The notes: generated by a model from the letters alone, not told the origin. DNA of 64,000 bases from Candidatus Binatota bacterium (GCA_012960245.1 DUBO01000056.1:128069-192068); one strand, 5' to 3'. Positions 47,883 through 57,310 are shown, counted from the first letter of the stretch. Numbers and translations are program-made.

Positions 47883-47945
47883 TCAATCGGGAAACAGTAC
47901 CCCGATCAGTAAAAAGCCTGCTGCCATCAATATAGATTCAATCAC
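47883..47945 (-). CDS. Possible 20-residue hydrophobic peptide
   Basis: On the minus strand GTG (47945) opens a 20-codon frame, MIESILMAAGFLLIGVLFPD, ending in TGA. A very strong ribosome site, GAGGAGGAG, is located six bases upstream. The middle 14 residues form one membrane helix, with charges only at both ends, like known tiny membrane proteins. I recognise no family; KdpF and CydX do not match. No convincing promoter was found for it. Evidence rests on the ribosome site, hydrophobicity and position in an otherwise empty AT-rich region. Confidence 0.45.
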   Translation of the reverse strand: MIESILMAAGFLLIGVLFPD

Positions 47946-48015
47946 TAAAGGCTCCTCCTCTATGTGCGTAAATGAATTACCCCGTGTGCAGGGTAGTTCT
48001 CGCAGATTTTCTCCA

Positions 48016-48044
48016 TTGTCGTCAACCCCCCGATCGGGTATAAA
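48016..48044 (+). promoter_or_regulatory. Probable sigma-70 promoter in the intergenic island
   Basis: TTGTCG (48016-48021), 17 bases, then TATAAA (48039-48044). The spacer ends with the palindrome CCCGATCGGG (48029-48038). The start would be near 48052, giving a short RNA to the hairpin at 48163, or a 280-base leader to the hydrolase gene at 48334. Confidence 0.55.
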
Positions 48045-48051
48045 TGTAACG

Positions 48052-48163
48052 CTGTTCACATTTGATAACAGCGGTCATCCTTCTGGTACAGCCGTTTAAA
48101 CTCGGTGTTGCCTTCTGTAACAATCAATTTTGGCGCTATTAATCCAGTGGGTTAGGCCTTTTT
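48052..48163 (+). ncRNA. Candidate small RNA of about 110 bases
   Basis: It is bounded by the promoter at 48016-48044 and a hairpin with T-tract at 48132-48163. No ORF with a ribosome site lies in it. Its identity as an RNA gene is inferred from these two signals only; it matches no RNA family I know. Confidence 0.3.
48132..48163 (+). terminator. Possible intrinsic terminator
   Basis: TAATCC (48140-48145) pairs with GGGTTA (48149-48154) round a three-base loop, closed by GGC/GCC, and TTTTT follows at 48159-48163. The stem is imperfect (one G-T pair and an asymmetric internal loop). Confidence 0.4.
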
Positions 48164-48333
48164 CTCAGCTGTGTAGTCTGCCGTAGCAGGCGCCGTATCG
48201 TACCCTGTATAGGCCCTCTGTCCCGGATTTGAGGGTTTCGGGCCTCAGCCGATTTTTCCTTGACCCCTGCGTCAACTGGGGCCTTTACGGGGGGGCGGGT
48301 GTAATGGTGGCCCGCCGGGGATAAACAGTTTGG

Positions 48334-49158
48334 GTGTGTCGGGTTGAAAACGGGGTTCGGGTCGAAGAAAGGGCCCTCGAGGTCGATGCTGGCCGCCGCA
48401 GCGCTGCCTGCATATGGGCGGGTGCCCGCTCGCGGGCAAAACTGCTGCTGCTGCACGGCATGGGGCAGTACGGGGGACGTTTTGACGCGCTGGCGCGCCA
48501 CCTGGCGTCGATTGGAGTAGCCGTTACGGCTTACGATCAGCGTGGCCACGGGCGCGGGCCGGGCCGCACGGGCTGGCTGGGCGATTTCGATCAGCTGCTC
48601 GACGATCTGCAGGCCGTGGTTGAACAAGCAGCACGCGAGCAGCCCGAATTGCCGTTGCTGCTTATGGGCCATTCCATGGGAGGCCTGGTCGTGCTCGCCT
48701 ACCTGCTGGACCGCCGCCCCCTGCCCGATATGGCGATACTGTCGAGCCCGGCTATTGTGCCCCTGATAGACGACGAGGACGGGCTTGACCCGACCCGCCT
48801 GAGCAGGGATCCGGCGGCCTGGCGGTCGTACATGAGTGACCCGCTTCTACTCAGGGAGCGCGTCCAGCCCGAGCTCTATCACCGCCTGTTCGACGGCCTC
48901 TGCCGCCTTCCGGGAAGGGCTGCCGAGCTGAGCCTGCCCTTGCTGCTCGTGCAAGGCAGCGACGACCGCCTGTGCAGCGCCGAGGGAGCGGTGGAGTACC
49001 TCGAGCAGGCCTCTTCCGCCGATCTTGACCTGAGGGTTTACGAAGGAGGGCGCCACGAGTTGTTCGCAGACACCATACGCGAGCGCGTGAGCGCCGAGCT
49101 GGGCGAGTGGATACTGGAACGTGTGCCGGGGAACTCTGCTAGCATGGTCTCAACATGA
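48334..49158 (+). CDS. Alpha/beta hydrolase, lysophospholipase/monoacylglycerol-lipase type
   Basis: A 274-residue serine hydrolase with LLLLHGMGQYGGRFDALARHL and AYDQRGHGRGPGRTGWLGDFDQLLDDL, both characteristic of PldB/monoglyceride lipases. The triad is Ser114 in MGHSMGGLVVL, Asp in GSDDRLCS (about 210) and His in GGRHELFAD (about 240). Its start GTG is uncertain because the ribosome site is weak; the encoded MCRVENGVRVEE may be partly untranslated. It overlaps the sulfotransferase gene by four bases. It probably cleaves acylglycerols or lysophospholipids. Confidence 0.85.
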   Translation: MCRVENGVRVEERALEVDAGRRSAACIWAGARSRAKLLLLHGMGQYGGRFDALARHLASIGVAVTAYDQRGHGRGPGRTGWLGDFDQLLDDLQAVVEQAAREQPELPLLLMGHSMGGLVVLAYLLDRRPLPDMAILSSPAIVPLIDDEDGLDPTRLSRDPAAWRSYMSDPLLLRERVQPELYHRLFDGLCRLPGRAAELSLPLLLVQGSDDRLCSAEGAVEYLEQASSADLDLRVYEGGRHELFADTIRERVSAELGEWILERVPGNSASMVST

Positions 49159-50162
49159 GTTGCAGAGCTGCATTTGTAGTTGGTTCGCCGCGGTCGGGGT
49201 CGACCCTGCTGGCGCGCATGATCGGGTCGCATTCGGCTGTTTACGGGCGCCCCGAGCCTCACCTGCTCACACCGCTTGCCCACCTCGGCTATTTTGACAA
49301 CGTCGACAAGGCTCCCTACGACCACGTGCTGGCGGCCGAGTCCACGCGACAGTTTGTCGAGGATCTGCCCGCTGGAGAGCAGGACTATGTTGACGCCTGC
49401 AGGGCTTACGCCGACCTGCTCTATGAGCGCATGCTTTCTACGCAGCCCGGCAAGCAGGTGTTCCTGGACAAGACCCCGGCCTATGCGCTGGTGCTGGATT
49501 TCATAGCGCGCATCTATCCCGATGCCCGTTTCGTGGTGCTCACGCGCCACCCCCTGGCCGTGTTCAGCTCTTACGCCGAGTCGTTCTTTGACGGTGACTA
49601 CCAGGCTGCCCACGACTACAATCCCATCACCGAGCGTTACGTGCCGGCCATAGCCGGGTTCCTACGCGATTCGGGCCTGCCGCTGTGCCACGTCGTCTAC
49701 GAAAAACTCGTCGCCGACCCCGAAGCCGAGCTCGCGCGCGTGTTCGACTATCTCGGTCTTCCCAACGAAGAGGGCGCGGTGGACTACGGCGAGCACGGGC
49801 ATGTTGAAAAAGGCCTGGGCGATCCGATAGGCGTGGCCCGTCACAAGCGGCCCTCTACCGATTCGATGCACAAGTGGGCAGCCGAGGTGGCCGCCGATCC
49901 TGCCCGCGAGGCGCTGTGCCGAAATATTATCGCCCACCTCGACCCCGCCGACCTGCAGACCTGGGGACACCCGCTGGACACCATCTGGCAGCCGCTCGAG
50001 GAGATCTCGGGTAAGCCGCAGCGCAAACCGCGCAAGTGGGATCGCTACAGTGTTGAGCGGCGGGCCATAGTCATGCTCAGGCGCAGGGTGCAGGCCAGTC
50101 GCGGCCTGCGCAAGTTGATGTCCACCGCCCGCCTGGGCCTGGACGTACTCCTGCGCGACTGA
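49155..50162 (+). CDS. Sulfotransferase family protein
   Basis: A 335-residue PAPS-dependent sulfotransferase-fold protein. The 5'-phosphosulfate loop is VGSPRSGSTLL (residues 9-19) and the 3'-phosphate motif is VLTRHPLAVFSSY (near 127-139). LDKTPAYAL contributes a family Lys-Thr. Length and the FDYLGLP C-terminal region fit the large bacterial Sulfotransfer_3-type group, which modifies sugars, lipids or amino acids. The overlap with the lipase-like gene (ATGA) hints at a shared lipid or glycolipid substrate, which is inference. Confidence 0.85.
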   Translation: MSCRAAFVVGSPRSGSTLLARMIGSHSAVYGRPEPHLLTPLAHLGYFDNVDKAPYDHVLAAESTRQFVEDLPAGEQDYVDACRAYADLLYERMLSTQPGKQVFLDKTPAYALVLDFIARIYPDARFVVLTRHPLAVFSSYAESFFDGDYQAAHDYNPITERYVPAIAGFLRDSGLPLCHVVYEKLVADPEAELARVFDYLGLPNEEGAVDYGEHGHVEKGLGDPIGVARHKRPSTDSMHKWAAEVAADPAREALCRNIIAHLDPADLQTWGHPLDTIWQPLEEISGKPQRKPRKWDRYSVERRAIVMLRRRVQASRGLRKLMSTARLGLDVLLRD

Positions 50163-50217
50163 TTCTGCCCTGGCCGGCCCGCTGGCGCAGATCAGGTCGG
50201 CTCCCACGCCATATCAA

Positions 50218-50246
50218 TTGACGACCGTCGGGGGCGGGCGTATAAG
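50218..50246 (+). promoter_or_regulatory. Sigma-70 promoter of the Rrf2 gene
   Basis: TTGACG (50218-50223) and TATAAG (50241-50246) are separated by exactly 17 bases, near-consensus at both boxes. The transcription start would be near 50253, 26 bases before the first ATG. Confidence 0.75.
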
Positions 50247-50278
50247 ATTCAAAGGCCCATAAGGTCTACGAATTTACT

Positions 50279-50791
50279 ATGCCTGCTGCCACCCAGCCCC
50301 ATTGCATGGCCAACAACCGTGCGTCGCTCATGAACGTGGGCCGCGAGGTCGATTACGCGGTGCGCGCGCTCAGCTACATGGCAGTCGCGTCGCGTTCGGG
50401 CGCGCCGATAAGGCGAGCCGAGATCGGTCAGGCCCAGGCCATACCGCGGCATTACCTGGCAAAGATCCTTCGCAAGGCGGTAGACGGCGGGCTGGTAGAA
50501 TCGGGCGTGGGCCCGCGCGGCGGTTTCTGGTTGGCTCGCGACCCGGCCAGCATAAGCCTGCGCGACGTGTACGAGTGCATCAACGGGCCCATGTGCCTGG
50601 TGGAGTGCCTGGCCGAGAAACCGGCGGGCGGGCAGCTGATCTGTGATTTTGAAGAGGTCTGCCCGCAGGCTGATGTCTGGCGCGGCGCCCAGGTGGCCCT
50701 CTTGAAGTATCTCGAGGGTCACGACCTTGCCGGCCTGTCGGCACGGGCCGACGACAATGGGCTGGTTTCAGCCCTAACGGCACGGGCCTGA
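50279..50791 (+). CDS. Rrf2-family transcriptional regulator with cysteine cluster
   Basis: Up to 170 residues. The winged-helix core starts NVGREVDYAVRALSYMA and includes PRHYLAKILRKAVDGGLVESGVGPRGGFWLARDP, a clear Rrf2 (IscR/NsrR/RirA) pattern. Cysteines at 100, 106, 110, 122 and 128 lie where Rrf2 sensors bind an Fe-S cluster, though spacing differs from IscR (C-x5-C-x5-C). The first ATG is annotated; ATGs at 50306 and 50330 are alternatives and the latter matches the family start best. The near-consensus promoter and the Fe-S-type neighbour suggest a redox or iron sensor. Confidence 0.87.
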   Translation: MPAATQPHCMANNRASLMNVGREVDYAVRALSYMAVASRSGAPIRRAEIGQAQAIPRHYLAKILRKAVDGGLVESGVGPRGGFWLARDPASISLRDVYECINGPMCLVECLAEKPAGGQLICDFEEVCPQADVWRGAQVALLKYLEGHDLAGLSARADDNGLVSALTARA

Positions 50792-50833
50792 GAAAGCCGC
50801 CGGCCCCCGGGGCGCGGCATGGAGGACAGCAAG

Positions 50834-51160
50834 ATGGCAGACAGCGTACAACTCGATGAGGAACTGGTTCTCGCCACCCTTTCGACGATCAACGACCCTG
50901 AGATTCCGGTCAACATCGTGGAGCTGGGATTGGTCTACAGCATTGAAATAGTGGACCGTTCGGTAGACATCGCCATGACCCTCACCACCCCCGGCTGCGG
51001 CATGGCCGGCTACATAACCGGCGAGGCCCGGCAGAAACTTCTCGATCTCGAGGGCGTTGACAAGGCCGAGGTCAGACTGGTGTGGGATCCGCCGTGGAAC
51101 GCCCACATGATCAGTGCGCCGGGCCGCAAAAAGCTGGGCCTGGCTGACCCCGGCGACTGA
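50834..51160 (+). CDS. MIP18/DUF59 family iron-sulfur assembly protein (SufT-like)
   Basis: A 108-residue protein. LSTINDPEIPVNIVELGLVYSIEI and MTLTTPGCGMAGYITGEA are the DUF59 core, with the invariant cysteine in TPGC. VRLVWDPPWNAHMIS is the usual end. SufT and PaaD relatives help mature Fe-S proteins. The ATG at 50834 stands eight bases after GGAGG; a codon set five positions upstream is less likely. It lies 42 bp after the Rrf2 gene and is probably in the same transcript, fitting an Fe-S-responsive unit. Confidence 0.9.
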   Translation: MADSVQLDEELVLATLSTINDPEIPVNIVELGLVYSIEIVDRSVDIAMTLTTPGCGMAGYITGEARQKLLDLEGVDKAEVRLVWDPPWNAHMISAPGRKKLGLADPGD

Positions 51161-51180
51161 GCCTCGCCACTTACCTCTAC

Positions 51181-51201
51181 GAGCCGGCTTCAGCCGGTCT
51201 C
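51181..51201 (+). terminator. Hairpin after the SufT-like gene
   Basis: CCGGC and GCCGG flank a TTCA tetraloop, extended by GAG/CTC with one bulge, 21 bases after the stop. It lacks a T-tract. Other short GC hairpins follow in the 232-bp gap before amt. Confidence 0.35.
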
Positions 51202-51325
51202 GCTGCCTGCTCGACGGGCAGTGCTGCTGACCGTTTTAAAGGCAACGGGCCGCCTGCGGCCTGCTTTCTGCCCGCTGGGTGCACGGGTTTCGCAGGTTTC
51301 CCGGCTTACGCACAGCTTGGATAGT

Positions 51326-51341
51326 TGGCACCGATCCTGCT
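51326..51341 (+). promoter_or_regulatory. Sigma-54 (RpoN) promoter of amt
   Basis: TGGCACCGATCCTGCT has the invariant GG (51327-51328) and GC (51339-51340) of -24/-12 promoters with exact 12-base spacing, matching TGGCAC-N5-YTGCW. Transcription would start near 51352, 41 bases before amt. No clear NtrC dyad was found upstream. Confidence 0.7.
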
Positions 51342-51392
51342 TCTAGGGGAGGTGAGGGGAGACCCTTACCCAAACTGAGAGGAGCAAACCAC

Positions 51393-52748
<1,356 letters not shown>

Positions 52749-52764
52749 GCATGGACGACCAGGG

Positions 52765-52802
52765 GGGGCCCCGTGGCGTAGTTTGCCACGGGGCCCCTTT
52801 TT
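52765..52802 (+). terminator. Intrinsic terminator after amt
   Basis: A perfect 13-bp stem, GGGGCCCCGTGGC and GCCACGGGGCCCC, with a seven-base loop, is followed directly by TTTTT (52798-52802). It is the clearest terminator in the window. Confidence 0.92.
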
Positions 52803-52816
52803 GCAGGTGGCGGCTG

Positions 52817-53455
52817 TCAGGCAAGCGCCACAGAGCAGGCAATACAGGCTTGGGCCCCGTAGTAGCTGGCCATTACCAGGGCTTCGCGAGCGGGTAGCGA
52901 AAGCCGAAAACGGTCAACGGCTAGCAGTCCATCTGACAGCACGAACAACAGGGCTCCAGCCGCGGCGGCAAGGGCCGAGGGCGAGCCATCGAGCGCGCGC
53001 AACACCGCCAGCACCGCGACCAGGCCTATCACCGCCACGTAGGCGGCCACGGGCAACTTCATCTCGCCCAGGCCGGGAAGCAGGTAGCGGTACAAGGCTA
53101 CCGAACCACCGCCGAGAAGGCCCGCTACCAGCAGCGTTGGCACCGCGCCGGGCGGCGGGGCTATCCATGCCGCCGCGTAGAACAGGTGGCCGACCAGGAA
53201 CGAGACGAGGCCGGCGGCAAACAGCTTGCGCGGCAGCATGAGCAGCACGTCTCCACACAGTCCGAAGGCCAGCCCCGCCAGCAGCAGGCAGCGGTAGCGC
53301 GGGTCATCGCCCGGATGCAGCCAGGCTATGGCAATAATCAGCAGCATGGTGCCCGGCTTGAGCAGGTAGTGAAGCGCGAGCAGGCCACGGTTGCGGGCGA
53401 CAATCTGAACTGTACCCGACAACAGGGCCAACAGGAGAAGAACGGTTACTGACAT
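52817..53455 (-). CDS. YhhN family protein (lysoplasmalogenase-like)
   Basis: A 212-residue membrane protein with about eight helices. KPGTMLLIIAIAW, GLCGDVLLMLP, VGHLFYAAAW and FVLSDGLLAVDRF carry the aspartates and His shared by YhhN/TMEM86 proteins, which in eukaryotes cleave the vinyl-ether bond of lysoplasmalogens. Whether bacterial members do this is not settled. It ends 15 bases beyond the amt terminator on the opposite strand. It diverges from the MoxR operon with a 93-bp shared upstream region. Confidence 0.87.
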   Translation of the reverse strand: MSVTVLLLLALLSGTVQIVARNRGLLALHYLLKPGTMLLIIAIAWLHPGDDPRYRCLLLAGLAFGLCGDVLLMLPRKLFAAGLVSFLVGHLFYAAAWIAPPPGAVPTLLVAGLLGGGSVALYRYLLPGLGEMKLPVAAYVAVIGLVAVLAVLRALDGSPSALAAAAGALLFVLSDGLLAVDRFRLSLPAREALVMASYYGAQACIACSVALA

Positions 53456-53548
53456 AATGGCGGCAGATGCTATACGGGCGCCGGCTGCATTGCCAAGGCG
53501 GGGTTATTCCAGTAAAACAGCCTGATTCCACCTCCCGGGAGCAGCCCC

Positions 53549-54430
53549 ATGTCCAGCCAGAACGGTTTCTACAGATTCACCGGTACCGACGACTACATAG
53601 TCTCCCCGTCGCTCGTCGACGCGGTAAACTGCGCCATCGCGCTCGAAAGGCCGCTGCTTATCAAGGGCGAGCCCGGCACGGGCAAGACCCTGCTCGCGGA
53701 GAACGTGGCCAGCGCCCTGGGCATGCCCATGGAGTCCTGGCACATAAAATCGACCAGCAAGGCCTCCGAGGGTTTGTATGTTTACGACACCGTGCAGCGC
53801 CTGAACGACGCTCGTTTCGGCGACGGCGATGTCTCGGACATCCGCCGCTACATCCGCTACGGGCCACTGGGCCGCTCGTTTTCGGCCGAGGAGCGCACCG
53901 TGCTGCTCATCGACGAAATAGACAAGGCCGACCTCGAGTTTCCCAACGACCTGCTGCTCGAGCTTGACCAGATGAGGTTCACTGTCATGGAGACGGGCGA
54001 CGAGGTGGCCGCCCGCGAAAGGCCGGTCGTCATCATCACCTCCAACAACGAACGCGAACTGCCCGACGCGTTTCTGCGTCGCTGCGTGTTTCATTTCATC
54101 GAGTTTCCCGAACGCGAGCTTATGCAGAAAATCGTCGCCGTCCACCACGACAACCTCGACAGCAAACTGCTCGACCAGGTGCTCATAAAGTTCTACTGGC
54201 TGCGTGAGCAGAACGACCTGCGCAAGAAACCGTCCACGTCGGAGTTGCTAGACTGGATATCGGCGCTGCTGAAGTCCGGGATCAGCCAGGACCAGCTCGA
54301 GTCTCACATTCCCTTCATGTCGGCCTTGCTCAAAAACGAGCAGGACAGCGAAGCCCTTAGCCGCTACGACGACCGCGGCGGCGAACTGCCCACGCAGTGG
54401 AGCGATCTCGGGCCCCGCTTCAACCAGTAG
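53549..54430 (+). CDS. MoxR-family AAA+ ATPase
   Basis: A 293-residue AAA+ chaperone. Walker A is GEPGTGKT (40-47), Walker B VLLIDEIDKAD (118-128), with IITSNNERELPDAFLRRC as sensor 1 and arginine finger. MoxR proteins, with a partner VWA protein, act as metal-insertion or maturation chaperones for dehydrogenases and other complexes. GGGAG lies seven bases before the ATG. It leads a five-gene run with gaps of 4 bp, 3 bp, a 1-bp overlap and a 4-bp overlap. The CoxD-like sequence (SEGLYVYDTVQRL) supports pairing with the CoxE-like gene that follows. Confidence 0.93.
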   Translation: MSSQNGFYRFTGTDDYIVSPSLVDAVNCAIALERPLLIKGEPGTGKTLLAENVASALGMPMESWHIKSTSKASEGLYVYDTVQRLNDARFGDGDVSDIRRYIRYGPLGRSFSAEERTVLLIDEIDKADLEFPNDLLLELDQMRFTVMETGDEVAARERPVVIITSNNERELPDAFLRRCVFHFIEFPERELMQKIVAVHHDNLDSKLLDQVLIKFYWLREQNDLRKKPSTSELLDWISALLKSGISQDQLESHIPFMSALLKNEQDSEALSRYDDRGGELPTQWSDLGPRFNQ

Positions 54431-54434
54431 GCCC

Positions 54435-55625
54435 ATGTTTCTTGACCTGTTCTACGGCCTGCGCAAAGCGGGAGTACCGGTTGCCATGCAGGAGTGGCGC
54501 ATGCTGCTCGAGAGCCTCGAGCAGGGCATGCACGCTTGCAGCCTGCTGCATTTCTACCACCTTTCGCGCGCCTGCCTGGTAAAGAGCGAGGTCTGGTTCG
54601 ATGCTTTTGATGCCGTGTTCGCCGAGGTATTCGAGGGAGTGGAGGGCGCTCTCGACATAGAGGACGAGGTCATGAAGTGGCTGCGCGACCCCAAGGCGGC
54701 CGAGCAACTCACAGCCGAACAGCTGGCCGAGCTTGAGCGACTGACGCACAGTGAGCTCATGAAACGTTTTCTCGAGACCCTCGCCGAGCAGGACGAGCGC
54801 CACGATGGCGGCGGACGCTGGGTGGGCACCGGCGGCAGGTCGCCCTACGGACACGGTGGCGTTCATCCCACCGGCATCCGCGTTGGTGGCCCCGGTCGCA
54901 ACCGTTCGGCCATGAAGGTGGCCGAGGAAAGGCGCTTTCGCGATTACCGCACCGACCAGACCCTCGACCTGCGGCAGACGCGGGTCGCCCTGCGGCGACT
55001 GCGCAACCTGACCCGCAGCGGTAACGCCTCGGAGCTGGATCTCGACGAGACCATAGACGAGACCTGTCGCAACGGCGGCGAAATAGAGCTCGTCTTTCGG
55101 CCGCCCAAGCGCAACAACGTGCGCCTGCTGTTGCTCATGGACGTGGGCGGCACCATGGATCCTTACTACGAGCCCGTGAGCCGCTTGTTGACCGCGCTGC
55201 ACGAGGAGCGTGGCATCCGCGACTTCCGTTCCTACTATTTCCACAACTGCATCTACGAGCACGTGTTCAAGACGGCGAGCCTCGCGGCCTCCGATGCTGT
55301 GCCCACCGGGGAATTGTTTCGCATGCTCAACGAGCGTTGGAAGGTGCTGGTGGTCGGCGACGCGGCCATGCACCCGGCCGAACTGCTGCAATCCTACGGC
55401 AACATTGACCCGCGGGTGGTGAGCGAAACTCCGGGCATAGACTGGCTGCATCGCATAGCCGCTCACTTCAACCGCAGCGCCTGGCTCAACCCCGATGAGA
55501 AACGCTACTGGGACCAGACCCAGACAACGCGCGTAATTCGCCGTACTTTCCCCATGTTCCAGCTCAGTGTGGATGGCATATCTGAGGCCGTACAGGCCCT
55601 GATCGGCGCCCGCGTACAGGGCTGA
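54435..55625 (+). CDS. CoxE-like VWA domain protein
   Basis: A 396-residue protein. The N-terminal helical part starts FLDLFYGLRKAGVPVAMQEW and is typical of CoxE-like proteins. A Gly-rich linker (GTGGRSPYGHGG) and RRFRDYRTDQTLDLRQTRVALRRLR follow. The VWA domain has LLLMDVGGTMDP with Asp236-x-Gly-x-Thr240 in place of the usual DxSxS MIDAS, so metal binding may be changed. EVFKTA and VVGDAAMHPAELL are later VWA strands. It is the expected partner of the MoxR ATPase. Confidence 0.88.
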   Translation: MFLDLFYGLRKAGVPVAMQEWRMLLESLEQGMHACSLLHFYHLSRACLVKSEVWFDAFDAVFAEVFEGVEGALDIEDEVMKWLRDPKAAEQLTAEQLAELERLTHSELMKRFLETLAEQDERHDGGGRWVGTGGRSPYGHGGVHPTGIRVGGPGRNRSAMKVAEERRFRDYRTDQTLDLRQTRVALRRLRNLTRSGNASELDLDETIDETCRNGGEIELVFRPPKRNNVRLLLLMDVGGTMDPYYEPVSRLLTALHEERGIRDFRSYYFHNCIYEHVFKTASLAASDAVPTGELFRMLNERWKVLVVGDAAMHPAELLQSYGNIDPRVVSETPGIDWLHRIAAHFNRSAWLNPDEKRYWDQTQTTRVIRRTFPMFQLSVDGISEAVQALIGARVQG

Positions 55626-55628
55626 GCG

Positions 55629-56093
55629 GTGGCTGTCACCCTCTCCACATCACCCGGCCCGGCCGACGGGCTGTGCTTTGAGTGCACGGGCTGTGGGGAC
55701 TGCTGCCGGGTGCGTGACGGCTACGACTGCGTTTACCTCTACGACGACGACGCCGAACGCCTGGCCCTCGAGCTGGCACTGGAGCTCGACGAGTTTCTCG
55801 AGCGTTACGCTTTTGTGGACGAGCTGGGCTGGACACGTATCAAAATGGACAGCGATGCCTGTCCGTTTTTTAATCGCGAAAAGAACTGTTGCTCGGTGTA
55901 CGAAGCGCGGCCGTTGCAGTGTCGTACCTTTCCGTTCTGGGACTCGATGCTGACGGGTAACGCCGGTCGCTTGAGCTGGCGCTCGAGCGCGCGCAGGATG
56001 TGCGAAGGCGTGGGCCAGGGCAGCAAGTGGCCCGCCACCGAGGTGAACAAGCTGGTGGCGGACATGAAAGAGGCCGAGGAAGAACAGGGCTGA
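55629..56093 (+). CDS. YkgJ-type cysteine-cluster protein
   Basis: A 154-residue protein. CFECTGCGDCC (residues 16-26) and later ACPFFNREKNCCSVYEARPLQCRTFPFW make the CxxC-rich pattern of the YkgJ/UPF0153 family, which probably binds zinc or an Fe-S cluster. The GTG start follows the VWA gene by three bases and its stop overlaps the P450 start. Members are often called Fe-S oxidoreductases without proof. The position inside the P450 operon suggests a role in metal or cofactor handling. Confidence 0.85.
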   Translation: MAVTLSTSPGPADGLCFECTGCGDCCRVRDGYDCVYLYDDDAERLALELALELDEFLERYAFVDELGWTRIKMDSDACPFFNREKNCCSVYEARPLQCRTFPFWDSMLTGNAGRLSWRSSARRMCEGVGQGSKWPATEVNKLVADMKEAEEEQG

Positions 56094-57310
56094 TGTTGCC
56101 TGGTGATATAAACCTTAACGACCTGTTCGTGTTCGACGACGGTATTCCGCACGACTGGTTTCGCTGGATGAGGGCCAATGACCCGCTGCGCTGGCAGCCA
56201 GAGACCGAGGGGGCGGGATACTGGTGCGTGTCCCGTTACGACGACGCCGTGACGGTGTCGCGCGACAACGTCCTGTTTTCGTCGTCGGCCGGTGGCACCA
56301 ACATATTCGAGGTCGGCGAGGAGCAACTCGTAATCCTGCGCGCGCTCATGCTCAACATGGACCCGCCCGAGCACAGCAAGTACCGCCGCCTGGTAAACAA
56401 GGGCTTTACCCCCGCGCGGGTCGCCAACTTACGCTCCGGCATCGTCGACATGTCGCGCGAAATAGTCGACAGCATAGCCGAGCGCGGCGAGTGCGAGTTC
56501 GTGGACGACGTGGCCTCGCAGCTGCCCATGATGTCGATCTGCGACATGCTGGGCGTCCCGGCCGAAGATCGTCGCCACGTGTACGATCTCAGCAACACGC
56601 TCATCGGCTTTGACGACCCCGAGTTCCAGGTAAGCGACGAAGACCGCATGAACGCTTCGGTGGGTATGTTCGAGTATGCCCAGAAGCTGGGCGACGAGCG
56701 CAGGGCCAATCCCGGCGATGACCTTGTGAGCGTGCTCGTCAACGGTGAGGTCGACGGGGAGAAGCTCGACGACCTCGAGTTCAATTCTTTTTTCCTGCTC
56801 ATCGCGCTGGCCGGAAACGAGACCACCCGCACCGTCACCAGCCAGGCCATGCGGCTGCTCATAGAGCACCCCGACCAACGGGCACTGCTGGTAGACGATC
56901 CGTCGTTGGTGCCCGGCGCCGTCGAAGAAGTCCTGCGCTACAACCCGGCTGTCATTCACTTCCGGCGCACCGCGACGGCCGACACCGAACTCGGTGGGCA
57001 GGCCATTAAAAAGGGAGAGAAGGTCGTCATCTGGTACCCGTCGATCAACCGCGACGAGTCGATGTTTGACGATCCCGATACTTTCGACATCAGGCGCAGC
57101 CCCAACGAGCACCTCGCTTTCGGCGTGGGCGAACACTTCTGCCTCGGGGCCAACCTCGCCCGCGTGCAGCTGAACGCCATACTGGGCGAGCTCGTGTCGC
57201 GCTTGCCCGACATGGAGTTTGCCGGCCCAGTTCGGCGGCTGCATTCCAACTTCATAGACGGTATAAAGGAAATGCGTTTGAGTTTTACGCCGCAAGGGAA
57301 GGTAACATGA
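56093..57310 (+). CDS. Cytochrome P450
   Basis: A 405-residue soluble bacterial CYP. The I-helix oxygen-activation motif is AGNETTR (240-246), the K-helix EEVLRYNP gives ExxR, and the haem loop FGVGEHFCLGANLAR places the thiolate ligand at Cys350. PEHSKYRRLVNKGF is the C-helix. The ATG at 56093 overlaps the previous stop; a 31-codon upstream part is only the shadow of that gene. The CYP family cannot be stated, though the NMDPPEH and RRTAT segments resemble CYP107/CYP125-like soluble enzymes for lipids or terpenoids. Ferredoxin is supplied by the next gene. Confidence 0.95.
   Translation: MLPGDINLNDLFVFDDGIPHDWFRWMRANDPLRWQPETEGAGYWCVSRYDDAVTVSRDNVLFSSSAGGTNIFEVGEEQLVILRALMLNMDPPEHSKYRRLVNKGFTPARVANLRSGIVDMSREIVDSIAERGECEFVDDVASQLPMMSICDMLGVPAEDRRHVYDLSNTLIGFDDPEFQVSDEDRMNASVGMFEYAQKLGDERRANPGDDLVSVLVNGEVDGEKLDDLEFNSFFLLIALAGNETTRTVTSQAMRLLIEHPDQRALLVDDPSLVPGAVEEVLRYNPAVIHFRRTATADTELGGQAIKKGEKVVIWYPSINRDESMFDDPDTFDIRRSPNEHLAFGVGEHFCLGANLARVQLNAILGELVSRLPDMEFAGPVRRLHSNFIDGIKEMRLSFTPQGKVT

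Larger units (their letters stand above)
47748..48333. other. 586-bp AT-richer intergenic island
   Basis: This is the only long non-coding stretch in the window and has clearly lower GC than its surroundings. It contains a short peptide gene with a strong ribosome site on the minus strand (47883-47945), a promoter (48016-48044) and a terminator-like hairpin (48132-48163) on the plus strand. The last 170 bp, before the hydrolase, shows only scattered G/C runs. A long minus-strand frame ending at 48139 is a shadow of the hydrolase gene and is not annotated. Confidence 0.6.

Noticed and set aside
48020..48025. Minus-strand TTGACG as -35 for the 20-residue peptide gene
   Set aside because: No acceptable -10 hexamer lies at 16-18 bases.
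48139..48672. Minus-strand frame of 177 codons covering part of the intergenic island
   Set aside because: Most of it is antisense to the lipase-like gene, and the rest has no ribosome site or recognisable motif.
51281..51325. NtrC-binding dyad upstream of the amt promoter
   Set aside because: Only a partial TGCAC match was seen; the second half-site is missing.
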